From Nocardioides immobilis (GTDB lineage: Bacteria; Actinomycetota; Actinomycetes; Propionibacteriales; Nocardioidaceae), in contig NZ_QXGH01000043.1 of assembly GCF_003515065.1 (NCBI RefSeq), positions 1 through 56,900 on the forward strand: a stretch of 56,900 bases of DNA. The letters run 5' to 3'. Every line of letters starts with the position of its first letter. Position 1 is the first letter of the stretch. Positions 25,058 through 34,856 of the stretch are shown here, piece by piece. The notes under the pieces are model-generated. The model was not told the DNA's origin. It was given only the letters and a program-made list of their open reading frames with translations, and did not search any database. Made by a program: the position numbers and the translations under genes.

Positions 25058-26379
25058 CGGACTGCCAGCGGTGCCAGTACCAAGATCTTCCACAGGTCTT
25101 CTCCCTTGCCTTCGCTTACGTCGAGCTCCTCGGTCTTCCCGCGATCTGCGCCGTCCCCGACGGCGAGGTCGTAGGCGACGGTGCCGCTCGTCTCGGGCCA
25201 CCGCCCGCCGCGGAACGTCAAGCCGCAGTCCTCGGGGAGCGGCCCGCGTCCGGTCGAGTTCGGGCACGGTAGGTTCCTGGCCCCGCGGACCGCCCTGGGG
25301 TCATCGGCCGCCACGTCGCAGTGGGCGAGCGTGTCCACCGGGCGGGCAGTGGTGACGCTGGGGCTCCGACGGCGGTCCGGCGGCAGGTAACCCGTCGAGC
25401 AGCTCGGTGGATCGTTGAAACCGGTCCGGAGGCCGAGCGTGACGTAACCGCCCTCGATGTTCGGGTTCGTCATTCCCTGCATCCGCGCGATCGTGGCCGG
25501 GTAGACCACGAGCAGCTGGCGAAGGTCCGGGAGGTAGGTGTTGAGCACCTGGGCGTTGGTCGTCAGGTTGTGGAGCAGCATCGGCAGCGTCGGTTGGAGG
25601 TCGGTGACGGTCCTGGTCAGCGCGTCCAGCCCCCCGGGGCCGGACCGCAGGAGCGTGCGCAGGTCGGCGCTGTCCTCGGCGGCGAGTGCGGCGGTGAGGT
25701 CGTTGAGCGCGGCAGCGTAGCTGCGGGTGGTGGGTCCGAGGTCCTGCTGCGTCGCCAGCACCGGCTCGAGAGCCGCGACCAGCGAGGTGGTCGCCTCGAT
25801 GTTGGCCTGGGCCTCGGTGAGCAGCCGTCCCGAGGCGTCGATGAGTCCGCCGATGTCGGGGCCGGTGCCGGCGAAGCCGTCGCCGACCTGACTCAGCACG
25901 CGCCGGGTCTGGCCCCGTGGCACCGCCGCCAGCAACCGGTTGAGCCGGTCGAGCACGGGGGTGATCTGGGGCATCTCGACCGCCCGGTCCCGGGGGATCT
26001 CGGCGCCGTCGTCGAGGAACGGTCCGTCGCCGTCCTCGGCAACCAGGTCGACGTACTGCTCGCCGATGGCGGAGGTGCTGTGCAGCTCGGCCGTCGCGTC
26101 AGCGGCTATGTCGATGTCGTTGTCGATGCGCAGGGTCGCGATCGCGCCGTTGTCGCTGACCTCGAGGTCGGCGACTCTGCCGACCTTCACGCCGTGGTAG
26201 GTGACCTGCGCCTTGGGGTAGAGGCCGCTGGCGTCGGCGAAGTCGACGTGCACGTCGTAGACGCCGATACCGACCATGGTCGGAACCTTGGCGTAGGAGA
26301 AGAACGTGAGCCCGAGGGCGCCCACCGCGATGACGACGAAGATCCGCAGTTGTCGCTTGATCAGGGGGGTGAGCATCAT
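25054..26379 (-). CDS. mceF: Mce family protein F
   Basis: 441 residues. An N-terminal membrane anchor (IFVVIAVGALGLTFFSYAKV) is followed by the MlaD/MCE domain (about 40-120), with VGIGVYDVHVDFADASGLYPKAQ at its start. Then comes a long helical region (about 150-300) and a proline/aspartate-rich tail. MCE proteins form a tunnel-like assembly that carries hydrophobic molecules across the cell envelope. It is sixth of the six mce genes, coupled at both ends by ATGA. Confidence 0.9.
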   Translation of the reverse strand: MMLTPLIKRQLRIFVVIAVGALGLTFFSYAKVPTMVGIGVYDVHVDFADASGLYPKAQVTYHGVKVGRVADLEVSDNGAIATLRIDNDIDIAADATAELHSTSAIGEQYVDLVAEDGDGPFLDDGAEIPRDRAVEMPQITPVLDRLNRLLAAVPRGQTRRVLSQVGDGFAGTGPDIGGLIDASGRLLTEAQANIEATTSLVAALEPVLATQQDLGPTTRSYAAALNDLTAALAAEDSADLRTLLRSGPGGLDALTRTVTDLQPTLPMLLHNLTTNAQVLNTYLPDLRQLLVVYPATIARMQGMTNPNIEGGYVTLGLRTGFNDPPSCSTGYLPPDRRRSPSVTTARPVDTLAHCDVAADDPRAVRGARNLPCPNSTGRGPLPEDCGLTFRGGRWPETSGTVAYDLAVGDGADRGKTEELDVSEGKGEDLWKILVLAPLAVR

Positions 26380-27596
26380 GGGCAGAGTCCTAGCGCTGAG
26401 AGCAGGCAGCCGCTCGGGTCGTCGGAGGAGTTCTTGTCGGGCTTGTCCTGCTTGTCACCCAGGTTGAGGTTGTCGAGCAGGCCGTCGACGGTGCCGCCCA
26501 GACCCCCCGCCGGGTCCTCGTCCTGGCCGGGATCCGGCGTGGTCAGCGGGTCCTGGACCGGGTCGCCGCCCTGAAGGGCCGGCGGGAGCCCGCCGAGCCA
26601 GGCATCGGCGAGCGTCGACCCCCGCAGGTCGAAGGTCGTGAACAGGTTCAGGTAGTCGCCCTTGAACGCGTTGCTGCCCGTCATCGCGGGGAACGGGAGA
26701 CTGATCCCGAACTTCAGGGCCTCGGGCAGCGACCCGCTCACGCGGCCGAGGTTGGTGAGGATCGGGCCGAGCGCGTCGAGGTTGGCCAGCAGGGCCGACT
26801 CGCTCGCGCGGACGACGCGGACCGCACGGTTGCTGGTACGGGCGGTGTTCGTCACCGCGCTCACGAGCCGTTCGCGCTCCTCCTCCAGGATCCGGAGCCC
26901 GGGGGTGATGCGGTCGATGGCGGAGACGAGCCGGTCCTGGTCGCTACGGAGGCCTGCGCTCAGCGCGTCCAGCGACTCGAGCGCCGCGACGATCTCCTCG
27001 CGGTTGCTGTCCAGGACCGCGAGGAGGTCGTTGGTGTGCCGGATCAGGCCTCTGGCGTCCGGCACCCGGCCCTGGAGCGCGGTGGACAGTTGGCCGGTGA
27101 TGGTGCTGATCTGCGAGAGCCCGCCGTTGTTGAGGAGGAGCGCCACGGCGCCCAGCACCTGCTCGGTGGCGGGGTAGGTGCCCGTCTGATCGACCGGTAC
27201 GACGTCGCCGTCGGCGAGACTGCTCCCGCTCTGCTGGCGCCGCGCGACGACCTCGACGTACTGCGCGCCGAGCAGGGTCTTCTGCCCGATCGAGAACACC
27301 GCGTTCTCCGGCACCGGTGTGTCGTCCAGCAACCGGAGCTCGACGACTGCCTGCCAGTCCGCGGTGTCGATCGACGCCACGGTGCCGATCACGACGTTGT
27401 CCATCTGCACCGTGGAGTTCGGCACCAGGTTCTCGATCTGGTCGAAGTGGACCTCGACCGTGTAGCCGTCGTCCCCGACCGCCGTCTGCCCGGGCAGCGT
27501 GTTGTCGTTGGGCTGGATCGCGCACCCGGCACCGAGGAGCACGAGGGCGATGCCGCCAGGCAGCAGCCGGCGGAGAGCGGTCCGCCGGGCCCTCAC
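26376..27596 (-). CDS. mceE: Mce family lipoprotein E
   Basis: About 406 residues from GTG 27596, which overlaps the mceD stop (GTGA). A longer GTG/ATG start 60 bases upstream exists but breaks the coupling seen elsewhere in this operon. A lipoprotein signal is evident: LLPGGIALVLLGAGC, with the lipidated cysteine in LLGAGC. The MCE domain follows (YTVEVHFDQIENLVPNSTVQ). MceE is the lipoprotein subunit (LprK-type) in actinobacterial mce operons. The C-terminus is acidic. Confidence 0.9.
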   Translation of the reverse strand: MRARRTALRRLLPGGIALVLLGAGCAIQPNDNTLPGQTAVGDDGYTVEVHFDQIENLVPNSTVQMDNVVIGTVASIDTADWQAVVELRLLDDTPVPENAVFSIGQKTLLGAQYVEVVARRQQSGSSLADGDVVPVDQTGTYPATEQVLGAVALLLNNGGLSQISTITGQLSTALQGRVPDARGLIRHTNDLLAVLDSNREEIVAALESLDALSAGLRSDQDRLVSAIDRITPGLRILEEERERLVSAVTNTARTSNRAVRVVRASESALLANLDALGPILTNLGRVSGSLPEALKFGISLPFPAMTGSNAFKGDYLNLFTTFDLRGSTLADAWLGGLPPALQGGDPVQDPLTTPDPGQDEDPAGGLGGTVDGLLDNLNLGDKQDKPDKNSSDDPSGCLLSALGLCP

Positions 27597-28675
27597 CGGA
27601 CACCTCCCGGCCCAAGGCCGACCAGGTCGAGCAGCGGCTCGAGCGCGTCGCGGCACTGCTGGCTGGTCGCACCCGTCCCGAGCAGCGCACCGCAGAGCAA
27701 CTGCGCGCCGTTGTCGAAGCCGGCCCCGTTCACCTGCCCGGTGAGCGCCTGGTCCTGGAGGGTGTTGTGGAGGTCGATGAGCGCGTGCGGGGCCACGTGC
27801 AGGACACCGGCGAACTCGTTGGACCGGTCGGCCAGAGCAGCGGCGAGCAGGTTGAGGTCCTTCAGCGCGCCGGTGAGCCGGCCGTGGTGCCGGTCGAGGT
27901 AGTGCTCGGTCATCCCGAGCACCTCCCCCAGGTCGCGCATCGCCCCGCGCAGCGTGGAACGGTTGACCGCGAGCGTCGTACCGACGGCGTCGAGCTCGTC
28001 GGTAAAGCCCCGGAGCGCGGCGTCGTTGAGCGCGAGGTTGCGGGTGAAGGCGTCGAGGTTGTCGATCGTGCTGAACAGGTCGGAGCGGCCGTCGGAGAGC
28101 GCGGTCGCGGCGTCGTGAAGGTCGGCGATGGCGGTCCGCAACCGGCCGGAGTTGCCGTTCTTCAGGCTCTGTTCGAGGGCGATGATGGTGGTCGCCAGCG
28201 CGCCCCCGCGCTTGCCCTTGGCGGGGCCGAGGGTCGTGGCGAGGTCGGTCAGCTGCTGCTTGACGTCGTCGAAGGTGACCGGCACCGCGGTGCGTTCGAC
28301 GTCGATGGTGGCGCCGTCCTCGAGCCGCTCGCCGCCGGTGAAGACCGGCGCGAGCTGGACGAACCGGCCGCTGACCAGGCTGGGCGAGACGATCGCGGCG
28401 CGGGCATCGGCAGGGATCGGCTGGTCAGCGTCGACCTCCATGGTGACCAGCACGTCGTCGCCGTCGTTCTCGATCGCGGTGATCTTGCCGACGGAGACGC
28501 CGAGCACCTTCACGTCGTCGTTGACGTTCAGACCCTCGGTGCTGGTGAAGCGCGCCTGGATCGTCGTGTTGCTGTTGTCGCCGAGCCACACGAAGGCACT
28601 GGCAGCGACCACAGCGGCAATCAACAGAATCACCACAGCGCGACGGGGCTTCATCGATCTCATCAGCCTGTTCAT
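27593..28675 (-). CDS. mceD: Mce family protein D
   Basis: 360 residues from ATG 28675, coupled to mceC by ATGA. Membrane anchor AVVILLIAAVVAASAFVWLG at the N-terminus, then the MCE domain with ARFTSTEGLNVNDDVKVLGV and VGKITAIENDGDD. The C-terminal two-thirds is alpha-helical, fitting the needle part of the complex. Confidence 0.9.
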   Translation of the reverse strand: MNRLMRSMKPRRAVVILLIAAVVAASAFVWLGDNSNTTIQARFTSTEGLNVNDDVKVLGVSVGKITAIENDGDDVLVTMEVDADQPIPADARAAIVSPSLVSGRFVQLAPVFTGGERLEDGATIDVERTAVPVTFDDVKQQLTDLATTLGPAKGKRGGALATTIIALEQSLKNGNSGRLRTAIADLHDAATALSDGRSDLFSTIDNLDAFTRNLALNDAALRGFTDELDAVGTTLAVNRSTLRGAMRDLGEVLGMTEHYLDRHHGRLTGALKDLNLLAAALADRSNEFAGVLHVAPHALIDLHNTLQDQALTGQVNGAGFDNGAQLLCGALLGTGATSQQCRDALEPLLDLVGLGPGGVR

Positions 28676-29661
28676 TGCGTGACCCCCGACAGGATCGGAG
28701 CGAGCGTCGCCGGCGAGGTGAGGTTCTGGAGGTAGACGTCGAACCACGGGCCGCTCGACACGGCTTCGCCGTACGCCGTGACGTAGCCGCGGAGCCCGGT
28801 GATGGTGCCCTGCAGGTTCGCCTTGTTCTTGTTAAGGACATCGACCACGTCATCGAGCTCCTCCAGCGCCGGACCGAGCACGTCGTCGGTGTCGCGGATC
28901 ATCAGCCGCAGCTGGGCGGAGAGCTCCCGGGCGCTGTGCAGCAGACTGATGACGACGTCCTGGCGGGCGTGCACCTCCGAGAGCAGCGATCGGCCTGCGC
29001 CGAGCAGGGAGGCGATCTGCTCGTCACGGCCGGCGAGGACGGCCGTCACCCGGTCGGCCCGGTCGACGAGCGAGCGGAGCTCGTCGTCGTTGGCGGAGAC
29101 CGCGGACGACAGCGCGGTGATGCCGTTAAGAGCCGGCCCGAGATCGGGGCTGCTCGCACTCAGGGTCGCCGACGCTTCCTCGAGCGCCTCGGCGAGCTGC
29201 TCCTTGTCGATCTCGGCGGTGGTCTCGGTGAGCTGGTTGAGCGTGCTGGTCAGGTTGTACGGCGACGAGGTCCGGTCGACCGGGATCGTCTCGCCAGCTT
29301 CGAGCTCACCGGAGCCACGGGGATCGAGCTCGACGGCAGCGCGGCCGAGCAGGGTGATGGTGATGATCCGGGCCTCGGTGCGATCGCCGAGCTCGATGTC
29401 GCCGTCGGTGAGGACGATGTCCGCGACGACGTACTCGTCCTCGATCCGCACCTCGCGGACCTTGCCGACCCGCGCCCCCGAGATCATCACCGCGTCGCCG
29501 CTGCCCAAGCCGGCCGCCTCGGCGAACTGCACGTGGATGACGTCGCTGTTGCCGATCAGCGGCAGCCGGTTGATGTTGAAGGCAGCGACCACGACCAGCA
29601 CCAGCGTCACCGTGCCGATGACACCTCGGACCGCGATCCGGTCAGGACTCCGCCGGCTCAT
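28672..29661 (-). CDS. mceC: Mce family protein C
   Basis: 329 residues. The basic N-terminus MSRRSPDRIAVRGV leads into a membrane segment (IGTVTLVLVVVAAFNINRLP), then the MCE domain IHVQFAEAAGLGSGDAVMIS and GARVGKVREV. Coupled to mceB and mceD by ATGA overlaps. No unusual truncation. Confidence 0.9.
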   Translation of the reverse strand: MSRRSPDRIAVRGVIGTVTLVLVVVAAFNINRLPLIGNSDVIHVQFAEAAGLGSGDAVMISGARVGKVREVRIEDEYVVADIVLTDGDIELGDRTEARIITITLLGRAAVELDPRGSGELEAGETIPVDRTSSPYNLTSTLNQLTETTAEIDKEQLAEALEEASATLSASSPDLGPALNGITALSSAVSANDDELRSLVDRADRVTAVLAGRDEQIASLLGAGRSLLSEVHARQDVVISLLHSARELSAQLRLMIRDTDDVLGPALEELDDVVDVLNKNKANLQGTITGLRGYVTAYGEAVSSGPWFDVYLQNLTSPATLAPILSGVTQ

Positions 29662-30683
29662 GATTGGCACCTCTCGGCCCCGGAGAACTGCCACGGACTG
29701 GTCGCCAGGTCGGTCCGGACCCGGACACCGCACAGGAAGAAGTTCAGGAAGTCGCCGTAGGACGCCACGTTCTGCATGGCGCGGTAGTGAGGAGGCAGCG
29801 CCGCCAGCACCTCCTCGAGCGTCGCGGACTCCTTGTTGAGACCGCGGGCGGCCACGATCAGTGCGGCGAGGTCGTCACGTGCGTCGCCGCGCGCGCCGGC
29901 CAGCAACGCCGAGGTCTCCCGTGCGAACCGGTCGATGTCGACCGCAGCATCGAGGAGCTGCGTGTCCTGCTTGTCGAGGCCCACGACCAGCGCGTCCAGC
30001 CCGTCGATCAGCGCGCCGAGGGACCCCGAGCTCTCATCGACCGCGCCCAGCACGCTGTTCAGGTTGCGGATCACCTGACCGAGCAGCTCCTCCCGACTCC
30101 CGATCGTGCCGGTGAAGGACGCGACGCGGCCGACGAGCGTGGCGACCGCCGACTGCTGGCCCTGGAGGACCTGCACCAGCTGCCCCGACAGACCGTTGAT
30201 CTCCGAAGGGCTCAGGCCCGCGAACAGCGGCCGGAACCCGTTGAGCAGGGTGTCCAGGTCGAGCGCCGACGCGGTCTGGTCAACAGGGATCGTTCCGCCG
30301 ACATCGAGCACCTCCGCGGACTCACGGCCCTGGGTGAGCTGCACGACGCGGTCACCGGTCAGGTTGCGGTACTGGATGGTCGCCCGGGTCGCCGTGGTCA
30401 GCTCCTGGTCGCTGCGGACGTCGAACGCCACGAGCACCGTGTTGTCGTCCTGGACGTCGATCTCCTTGACCTTCCCGACGTCGACACCGGCGATGCGCAC
30501 GTCGTCGCCGACCGTCAGCCCGGAGACGTCGTCGAAGACGGCCTGATAGCCCTCACGGTCCGCTGGCCGGTACTCACCGGTGATGGCCGCGACCCACACC
30601 GTGACGACCGCGGCCAGCACCAGGAACCCGGTCAGCTTGGCCAGGTCGGCGCGTTGTCTCTTGCGTTCGACGCTCAGCTTCAT
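29658..30683 (-). CDS. mceB: Mce family protein B
   Basis: 341 residues. After a basic N-terminus (MKLSVERKRQRADLAK) comes the anchor FLVLAAVVTVWVAAITGEY, the MCE domain with YQAVFDDVSGLTVGDDVRIA, and a helical region. Coupled to mceA by ATGA. The C-terminus carries a few cysteines. Confidence 0.9.
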   Translation of the reverse strand: MKLSVERKRQRADLAKLTGFLVLAAVVTVWVAAITGEYRPADREGYQAVFDDVSGLTVGDDVRIAGVDVGKVKEIDVQDDNTVLVAFDVRSDQELTTATRATIQYRNLTGDRVVQLTQGRESAEVLDVGGTIPVDQTASALDLDTLLNGFRPLFAGLSPSEINGLSGQLVQVLQGQQSAVATLVGRVASFTGTIGSREELLGQVIRNLNSVLGAVDESSGSLGALIDGLDALVVGLDKQDTQLLDAAVDIDRFARETSALLAGARGDARDDLAALIVAARGLNKESATLEEVLAALPPHYRAMQNVASYGDFLNFFLCGVRVRTDLATSPWQFSGAERCQS

Positions 30684-31864
30684 GGCAGGCTCGCCCCTCC
30701 CGCGAGCAGCCCGAGCAGGGTGTCGAGCGCGGCCTGGTCGGGCGTGGGCTGGGGACCGACGTAGGGGTTCGCCCCGGTGTGGAGGTACGGCGGGGGTCGC
30801 TCGGCCTCGGCGGGCGTCACGTACGGGAGGCCGTAGCAGGCCGGACCCCGGTCCTCGCCGAGCAGCGGCAGGTTCTCCTCGTAGGCGTACGGGTCGCGCG
30901 CCGGGATCAGCCGTGTCAATGCGTAGAGGCCAGGATGGATGCCACCGACCGCACGTTCCGCGAACTGGTTAAGGGACGCGAGACCGAGGACGAGACAAGG
31001 GAGCTCGGGCGAGTAGCGCTCCAGCGTGCGGCTGACCGGCTCGAGCAGGTTCAGCGAGGTCACGATGCCCTCCTCCGAGCTCCGCAGCAGCACGTCGGCC
31101 TCGTCGCCGAACGTGGTCAGGCTGACCTCGAGCGCCCGCAGCGACGCCCGCTGGCGGACCAGGGTGTCGGAGATGTCCCCGGTCTGGTCGAGGGTGCTGA
31201 CCAGGTCCGGGCGAGCCGCTTCGTAGACGTCGAGGACGTCGTCGGCGACCCGCAGGTCCTCGCTCAGCGTGGGCAGCGCGGGGTTGAAGGACACGAGGTA
31301 GGCATCGGTCTGGCTGATCAGCTCCCCGATCAGCGCGCCCCGCTGGTCCACGGCACCGGCCGCTGCGGTGAGCGCCGCGTTGACCTCCGCAGGCCGGGCC
31401 ACGTCGAGCACCTGGGTGAGGTTCTCGAACGCCTCGTCGACCTCGACCGTGACCCGGGTGCCCGGGATCACCGCACCGGCCTCGATCGGCTCCGCAGTGC
31501 TCCCGTCCGGCTCTGTCAGCTGGACGTACTTCGCGCCGAACGCGGTCGGCGGCACGATCTGTGCCGTGACGTCGGCGGGCACCTGGTCGATCTTGTCCTC
31601 GTCAATCTCGAGGCCGATCATGACGGTCCCCCCGTCGTCCTCGACCTCGCCCACCCGGCCGATCTCGACGCCGCGCAGCTTGATCGCCGCGCCCTTGGCC
31701 AGGGTCAGGCCCGCGCGGTCGGCCTCGACGGTCACCACGACGTTGTCCTCGAAGGCGCCGCGGTAGTGGGCGATGGTGCCCAGGATGAGCAGCCCGACCA
31801 GGCCGAGGAAGAGGAACCCGTAGACGACCTGACGGTCGATCCGGTGCGGGTTGAGATGAGTCAT
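30680..31864 (-). CDS. mceA: Mce family protein A
   Basis: 394 residues from ATG 31864 (MTHLNPHRID). I rejected a longer frame reading into yrbEB. Membrane anchor YGFLFLGLVGLLILGTIAHY, then the MCE domain (VTVEADRAGLTLAKGAAIKL) and helices. The tail is proline-rich (PPPYLHTGANPYVGPQPTP), similar to other MceA tails. It lies 16 bases after yrbEB, so the operon continues from the permeases. Confidence 0.9.
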   Translation of the reverse strand: MTHLNPHRIDRQVVYGFLFLGLVGLLILGTIAHYRGAFEDNVVVTVEADRAGLTLAKGAAIKLRGVEIGRVGEVEDDGGTVMIGLEIDEDKIDQVPADVTAQIVPPTAFGAKYVQLTEPDGSTAEPIEAGAVIPGTRVTVEVDEAFENLTQVLDVARPAEVNAALTAAAGAVDQRGALIGELISQTDAYLVSFNPALPTLSEDLRVADDVLDVYEAARPDLVSTLDQTGDISDTLVRQRASLRALEVSLTTFGDEADVLLRSSEEGIVTSLNLLEPVSRTLERYSPELPCLVLGLASLNQFAERAVGGIHPGLYALTRLIPARDPYAYEENLPLLGEDRGPACYGLPYVTPAEAERPPPYLHTGANPYVGPQPTPDQAALDTLLGLLAGGASLP

Positions 31865-31880
31865 CGCCAACGCCTCCCGC

Positions 31881-32717
31881 TCACCCGGCGATGTGGACCG
31901 TCGGTCCACCCCAGACGGCGACGGCGAAGAACAGGTCGACGAACATCGTGCAGACCAGTGACGAACGGACAGCCTTGCCAACAGCCGCGCCCACCCCCGC
32001 AGGCCCGCCCGAGGCACGGAAGCCGTGGTAGCAGCAGATCGACATGATGACCAGCGCCATGAGCATCACCTTCACCATCGCCAGGAAGATGTCCCCCGGG
32101 ACGAGGAAGGTTCCGAAGTAGTGCGCGTAGGTACCAGGCGCCTGGTCATAGCCGACGACCACCACCAGGTACGTCGCCAGCCAGCACAGCTGCAACGCGA
32201 TTGCGAACAGCGGCACCACGGCGATCAGACCGGCGATGATCCGAGTGGTGACCAGGTAGGGCACCGGGTGCACCGCCATCACCTCCAGCGCGTCGATCTC
32301 CTCACTGACCCGCATCGCCCCGATCTGGGCGGTGAAGCCCGCTCCGACCGTCGCTGTCAGTGCGATCCCCGAGATCAGTGGGGCGATCTCCCGGGTGTCG
32401 AAGTACGCGGCAAAGAACCCCGACATCACCGAGACATCGATGTTGTCGAAGGAGGTGTAGGCCTGCACCCCGACCTCGAAGCCGGAAGCGGCAGTCAGGA
32501 ACCCGATCACCATCACCGTGCCGCCGATCAGGGCCAGGGCTCCGGAGCCCAACGACACCTCGGCCAAGAGCCGCACGATCTCCTTGGGGTACTGCTTGAG
32601 GGCCCTCGGCAAGTGCGAGTAGGCGTTGCCGTGGAAGGCCAGCTGGTCGCCGAGATCACGCAGCGACTCGGTCGGGCGTGCGAGGTGGCGCATCAGATCC
32701 GCGCGCGAGGCTGCCAC
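31881..32717 (-). CDS. yrbEB: YrbEB, MlaE-family permease
   Basis: 278 residues, GTG start 32717, one base after the yrbEA stop. Five to six membrane segments; the family motif region SEEIDALEVMAVHPVPYLVTTR at about 140-160 contains the EExDAL coupling helix that contacts the ATPase. With YrbEA it forms the membrane core of the Mce transporter. Confidence 0.9.
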   Translation of the reverse strand: MAASRADLMRHLARPTESLRDLGDQLAFHGNAYSHLPRALKQYPKEIVRLLAEVSLGSGALALIGGTVMVIGFLTAASGFEVGVQAYTSFDNIDVSVMSGFFAAYFDTREIAPLISGIALTATVGAGFTAQIGAMRVSEEIDALEVMAVHPVPYLVTTRIIAGLIAVVPLFAIALQLCWLATYLVVVVGYDQAPGTYAHYFGTFLVPGDIFLAMVKVMLMALVIMSICCYHGFRASGGPAGVGAAVGKAVRSSLVCTMFVDLFFAVAVWGGPTVHIAG

Positions 32718-32718
32718 G

Positions 32719-33606
32719 TCAGGCTCCCTTGAACTGGAAGAACAGCGCCGTGATCACGCTGTTGGCGGCGAAAAGCAGCATGAAGGCGAAGACCACGGTC
32801 TGGTTCACGGCCTCCCCGACACCCTTGGGACCGCCCTTGGCGTTGAGGCCCAGATAGCAGGCCGTCAGACCGGCCAGCAGACCGAAGACCCCGGCCTTCA
32901 GCTCCGAGGCCAAGAAGTCCGGGAGGCCGACGAGAAGCGTCAGCTCGGAGAGGTAGAGACCGGGCGTGGCGCCTTGGAGCACCACAGAGCAGAAGTAGCC
33001 ACCCACCAGCCCGACAATCGTCACCATCCCGTTCAGCGCCATGCCGACGAGGGTCGACGCCACCACCCGCGGCACCACCAGCCGCTCGATGGGGTCGATG
33101 CCCAGGGTCACAAGGGCATCGATCTCCTCGCGAATCTTGCGCGAGCCGAGGTCGGCGCAGATCGCGGTCGCGCCCGCACCTGCGACCACTAGGACACTCA
33201 CGATCGGGCCGATCTCACGGACCACCGCCACCGCCGCGCCGGCACCCGCCAGATCGACGGCTCCGATCTGGATGAGTACCTGGTTGATCTGGAAGACGCA
33301 CACCACACAGAACGGGACCGCCACCAACAACGCCGGCCAGAAGGACACCGTCGCGATGAACCAGGCCTGCGAGACGAACTCCCGGAAGTGGAACTTGCGG
33401 GTGAACATCTGGGCGAAGACCTTGCCCACGAAGGCGTAGAAGTCGCCGAACGTCGAGAACGTCTTGAACGGCATCGACGACCGCACCGCGTCCCGCGCCA
33501 GCTGCCGCGCCGCGGGGCTCATGCCGTCGGGGCCACGCCGCGGCACGACCGGACCAGCCGGGACGGCACGCGCCCCCGCCACCGCGGTCCGGTCCGGCGA
33601 GCTCAT
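32719..33606 (-). CDS. yrbEA: YrbEA, MlaE-family permease
   Basis: 295 residues. A proline-rich N-terminus of about 30 residues is followed by the typical amphipathic helix and membrane segments. The REEIDALVTLGIDPIERLVV stretch is the ATPase-contact helix. ATG 33606 overlaps the CoA-transferase stop (ATGA), proving that the Mce genes are coupled to a catabolic gene. The required ATPase MceG is not in this window. Confidence 0.9.
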   Translation of the reverse strand: MSSPDRTAVAGARAVPAGPVVPRRGPDGMSPAARQLARDAVRSSMPFKTFSTFGDFYAFVGKVFAQMFTRKFHFREFVSQAWFIATVSFWPALLVAVPFCVVCVFQINQVLIQIGAVDLAGAGAAVAVVREIGPIVSVLVVAGAGATAICADLGSRKIREEIDALVTLGIDPIERLVVPRVVASTLVGMALNGMVTIVGLVGGYFCSVVLQGATPGLYLSELTLLVGLPDFLASELKAGVFGLLAGLTACYLGLNAKGGPKGVGEAVNQTVVFAFMLLFAANSVITALFFQFKGA

Positions 33607-34853
33607 GAGAGCTCTGCCACCCTCTCGGCGATCTCGCTGGTCCGCGGTGCCTCCACCGTGACACCCGCACGAGAGAGGTCGGCAATCTCCGAGTCGCTGA
33701 ATCCGAGCTCGGCGAGAATCTCGGCATTGTCCTCGCCCTGGCGAGGCACGAACTGGTCCTCAACCGGCCCGACCGTGTCCGCAAAGTGCCAGGGGCGCCC
33801 CGGGATCCGGTACTTCTGGCCAGAGCCTGCACTCACCGTGCGGACAGCGCTCCATGCGCTGGACCAATCGCTGTCCGCGAACTCGCGCACGGTGCGGACC
33901 TGGCCGGTCGCGATCTTTGCTTCGTCCAGCTGAGCGTCGAGCGACTCCATGTCGGCGAAGGTCAAGATCCAGTCCTGGACTATGCGGCGGAGGTCGTCGA
34001 TGTGCTGCAGTCGAAGTTCCGGGGTCAGGAAGCGAGGGTCGTCGGCCAGGTCGGCGCGCCGCATCGCTGCCAGGTACAGCGGGAACGACATGCTGCCCAC
34101 GAAGCTCATGGGGCTGGCGAAACGCTCGCCCCCGGGACCGAGGAGGAACGGCCCGTCGGTTGCGCCGAGGATGGGACGTTCCTCTCCCAGATCGTCGTCG
34201 GCAAGCTCCACGTGGACCCGCTCGTTGATCGACAGCATCACCGCTGCCATGGCGACATCGATGTACTCGCCACGCCCGGTGCGCTCTCGCTGGGCCAGGC
34301 ATGCCAGGACGGCGATCGCGGCGTGCAGGCCCGAATAGACATCGGCATGCGACAACGAATCACTGCGGAGGTCGTCATGACCGAAGTGCGCCGCGGTCGT
34401 CGCCGTCAGTCCGGTCTCGGCCTGCACGGTGGGTGCGTACGCCATCCGGGACCGCGATGGTCCGTGCTGGCCGTAGCCGCTGATCGAGACGTAGACGACA
34501 CCTGGGTTCCGTGCGGACACGGACGCGTAGTCGAGCCCGAACGCCGCAAGTGCGCCGGGGCGGAAGTTCTCGACGATGACATCGGCCTCGTCGCAGAGTC
34601 GAAGAGCGACCTCTCGTGCAGACGGGACGGTCAGGTCGATACTGATGTTGCGCTTGCCGGCGTTCTGCTGGGCGTAGTAGCCCGAGACACCGCCGTCGTT
34701 GGGGTAGGCGCGTCGGGACAGGTCACCACCAGGTGGTTCCAGCTTGACAACGTCGGCGCCAAGGTCGAGAAGGGTCTTCGCGCAGTGGGGTCCCGCCAGC
34801 ACTCGCGAGAAGTCGACAACCTTGACACCCGTGAGGGGCAGGCTCGAGGACAT
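33603..34853 (-). CDS. CaiB/BaiF (class III) CoA-transferase
   Basis: 416 residues, normal for family III. The catalytic aspartate is Asp171 in LSHADVYSGLHA. The N-terminal CoA-binding fold VKVVDFSRVLAGPHCAKTLL is intact. The enzyme would transfer CoA between two carboxylic acids, for example activating an acid made by the ring-cleavage hydrolase. Stop overlaps the yrbEA start. Substrate not inferable. Confidence 0.85.
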   Translation of the reverse strand: MSSSLPLTGVKVVDFSRVLAGPHCAKTLLDLGADVVKLEPPGGDLSRRAYPNDGGVSGYYAQQNAGKRNISIDLTVPSAREVALRLCDEADVIVENFRPGALAAFGLDYASVSARNPGVVYVSISGYGQHGPSRSRMAYAPTVQAETGLTATTAAHFGHDDLRSDSLSHADVYSGLHAAIAVLACLAQRERTGRGEYIDVAMAAVMLSINERVHVELADDDLGEERPILGATDGPFLLGPGGERFASPMSFVGSMSFPLYLAAMRRADLADDPRFLTPELRLQHIDDLRRIVQDWILTFADMESLDAQLDEAKIATGQVRTVREFADSDWSSAWSAVRTVSAGSGQKYRIPGRPWHFADTVGPVEDQFVPRQGEDNAEILAELGFSDSEIADLSRAGVTVEAPRTSEIAERVAELS

Positions 34854-34856
34854 CGC

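Noticed and set aside
27317..32047. Long plus-strand frames opposite the mce genes
   Set aside because: Arginine- and valine-rich antisense frames caused by third-position GC bias; the minus-strand mce genes are coupled and recognisable.
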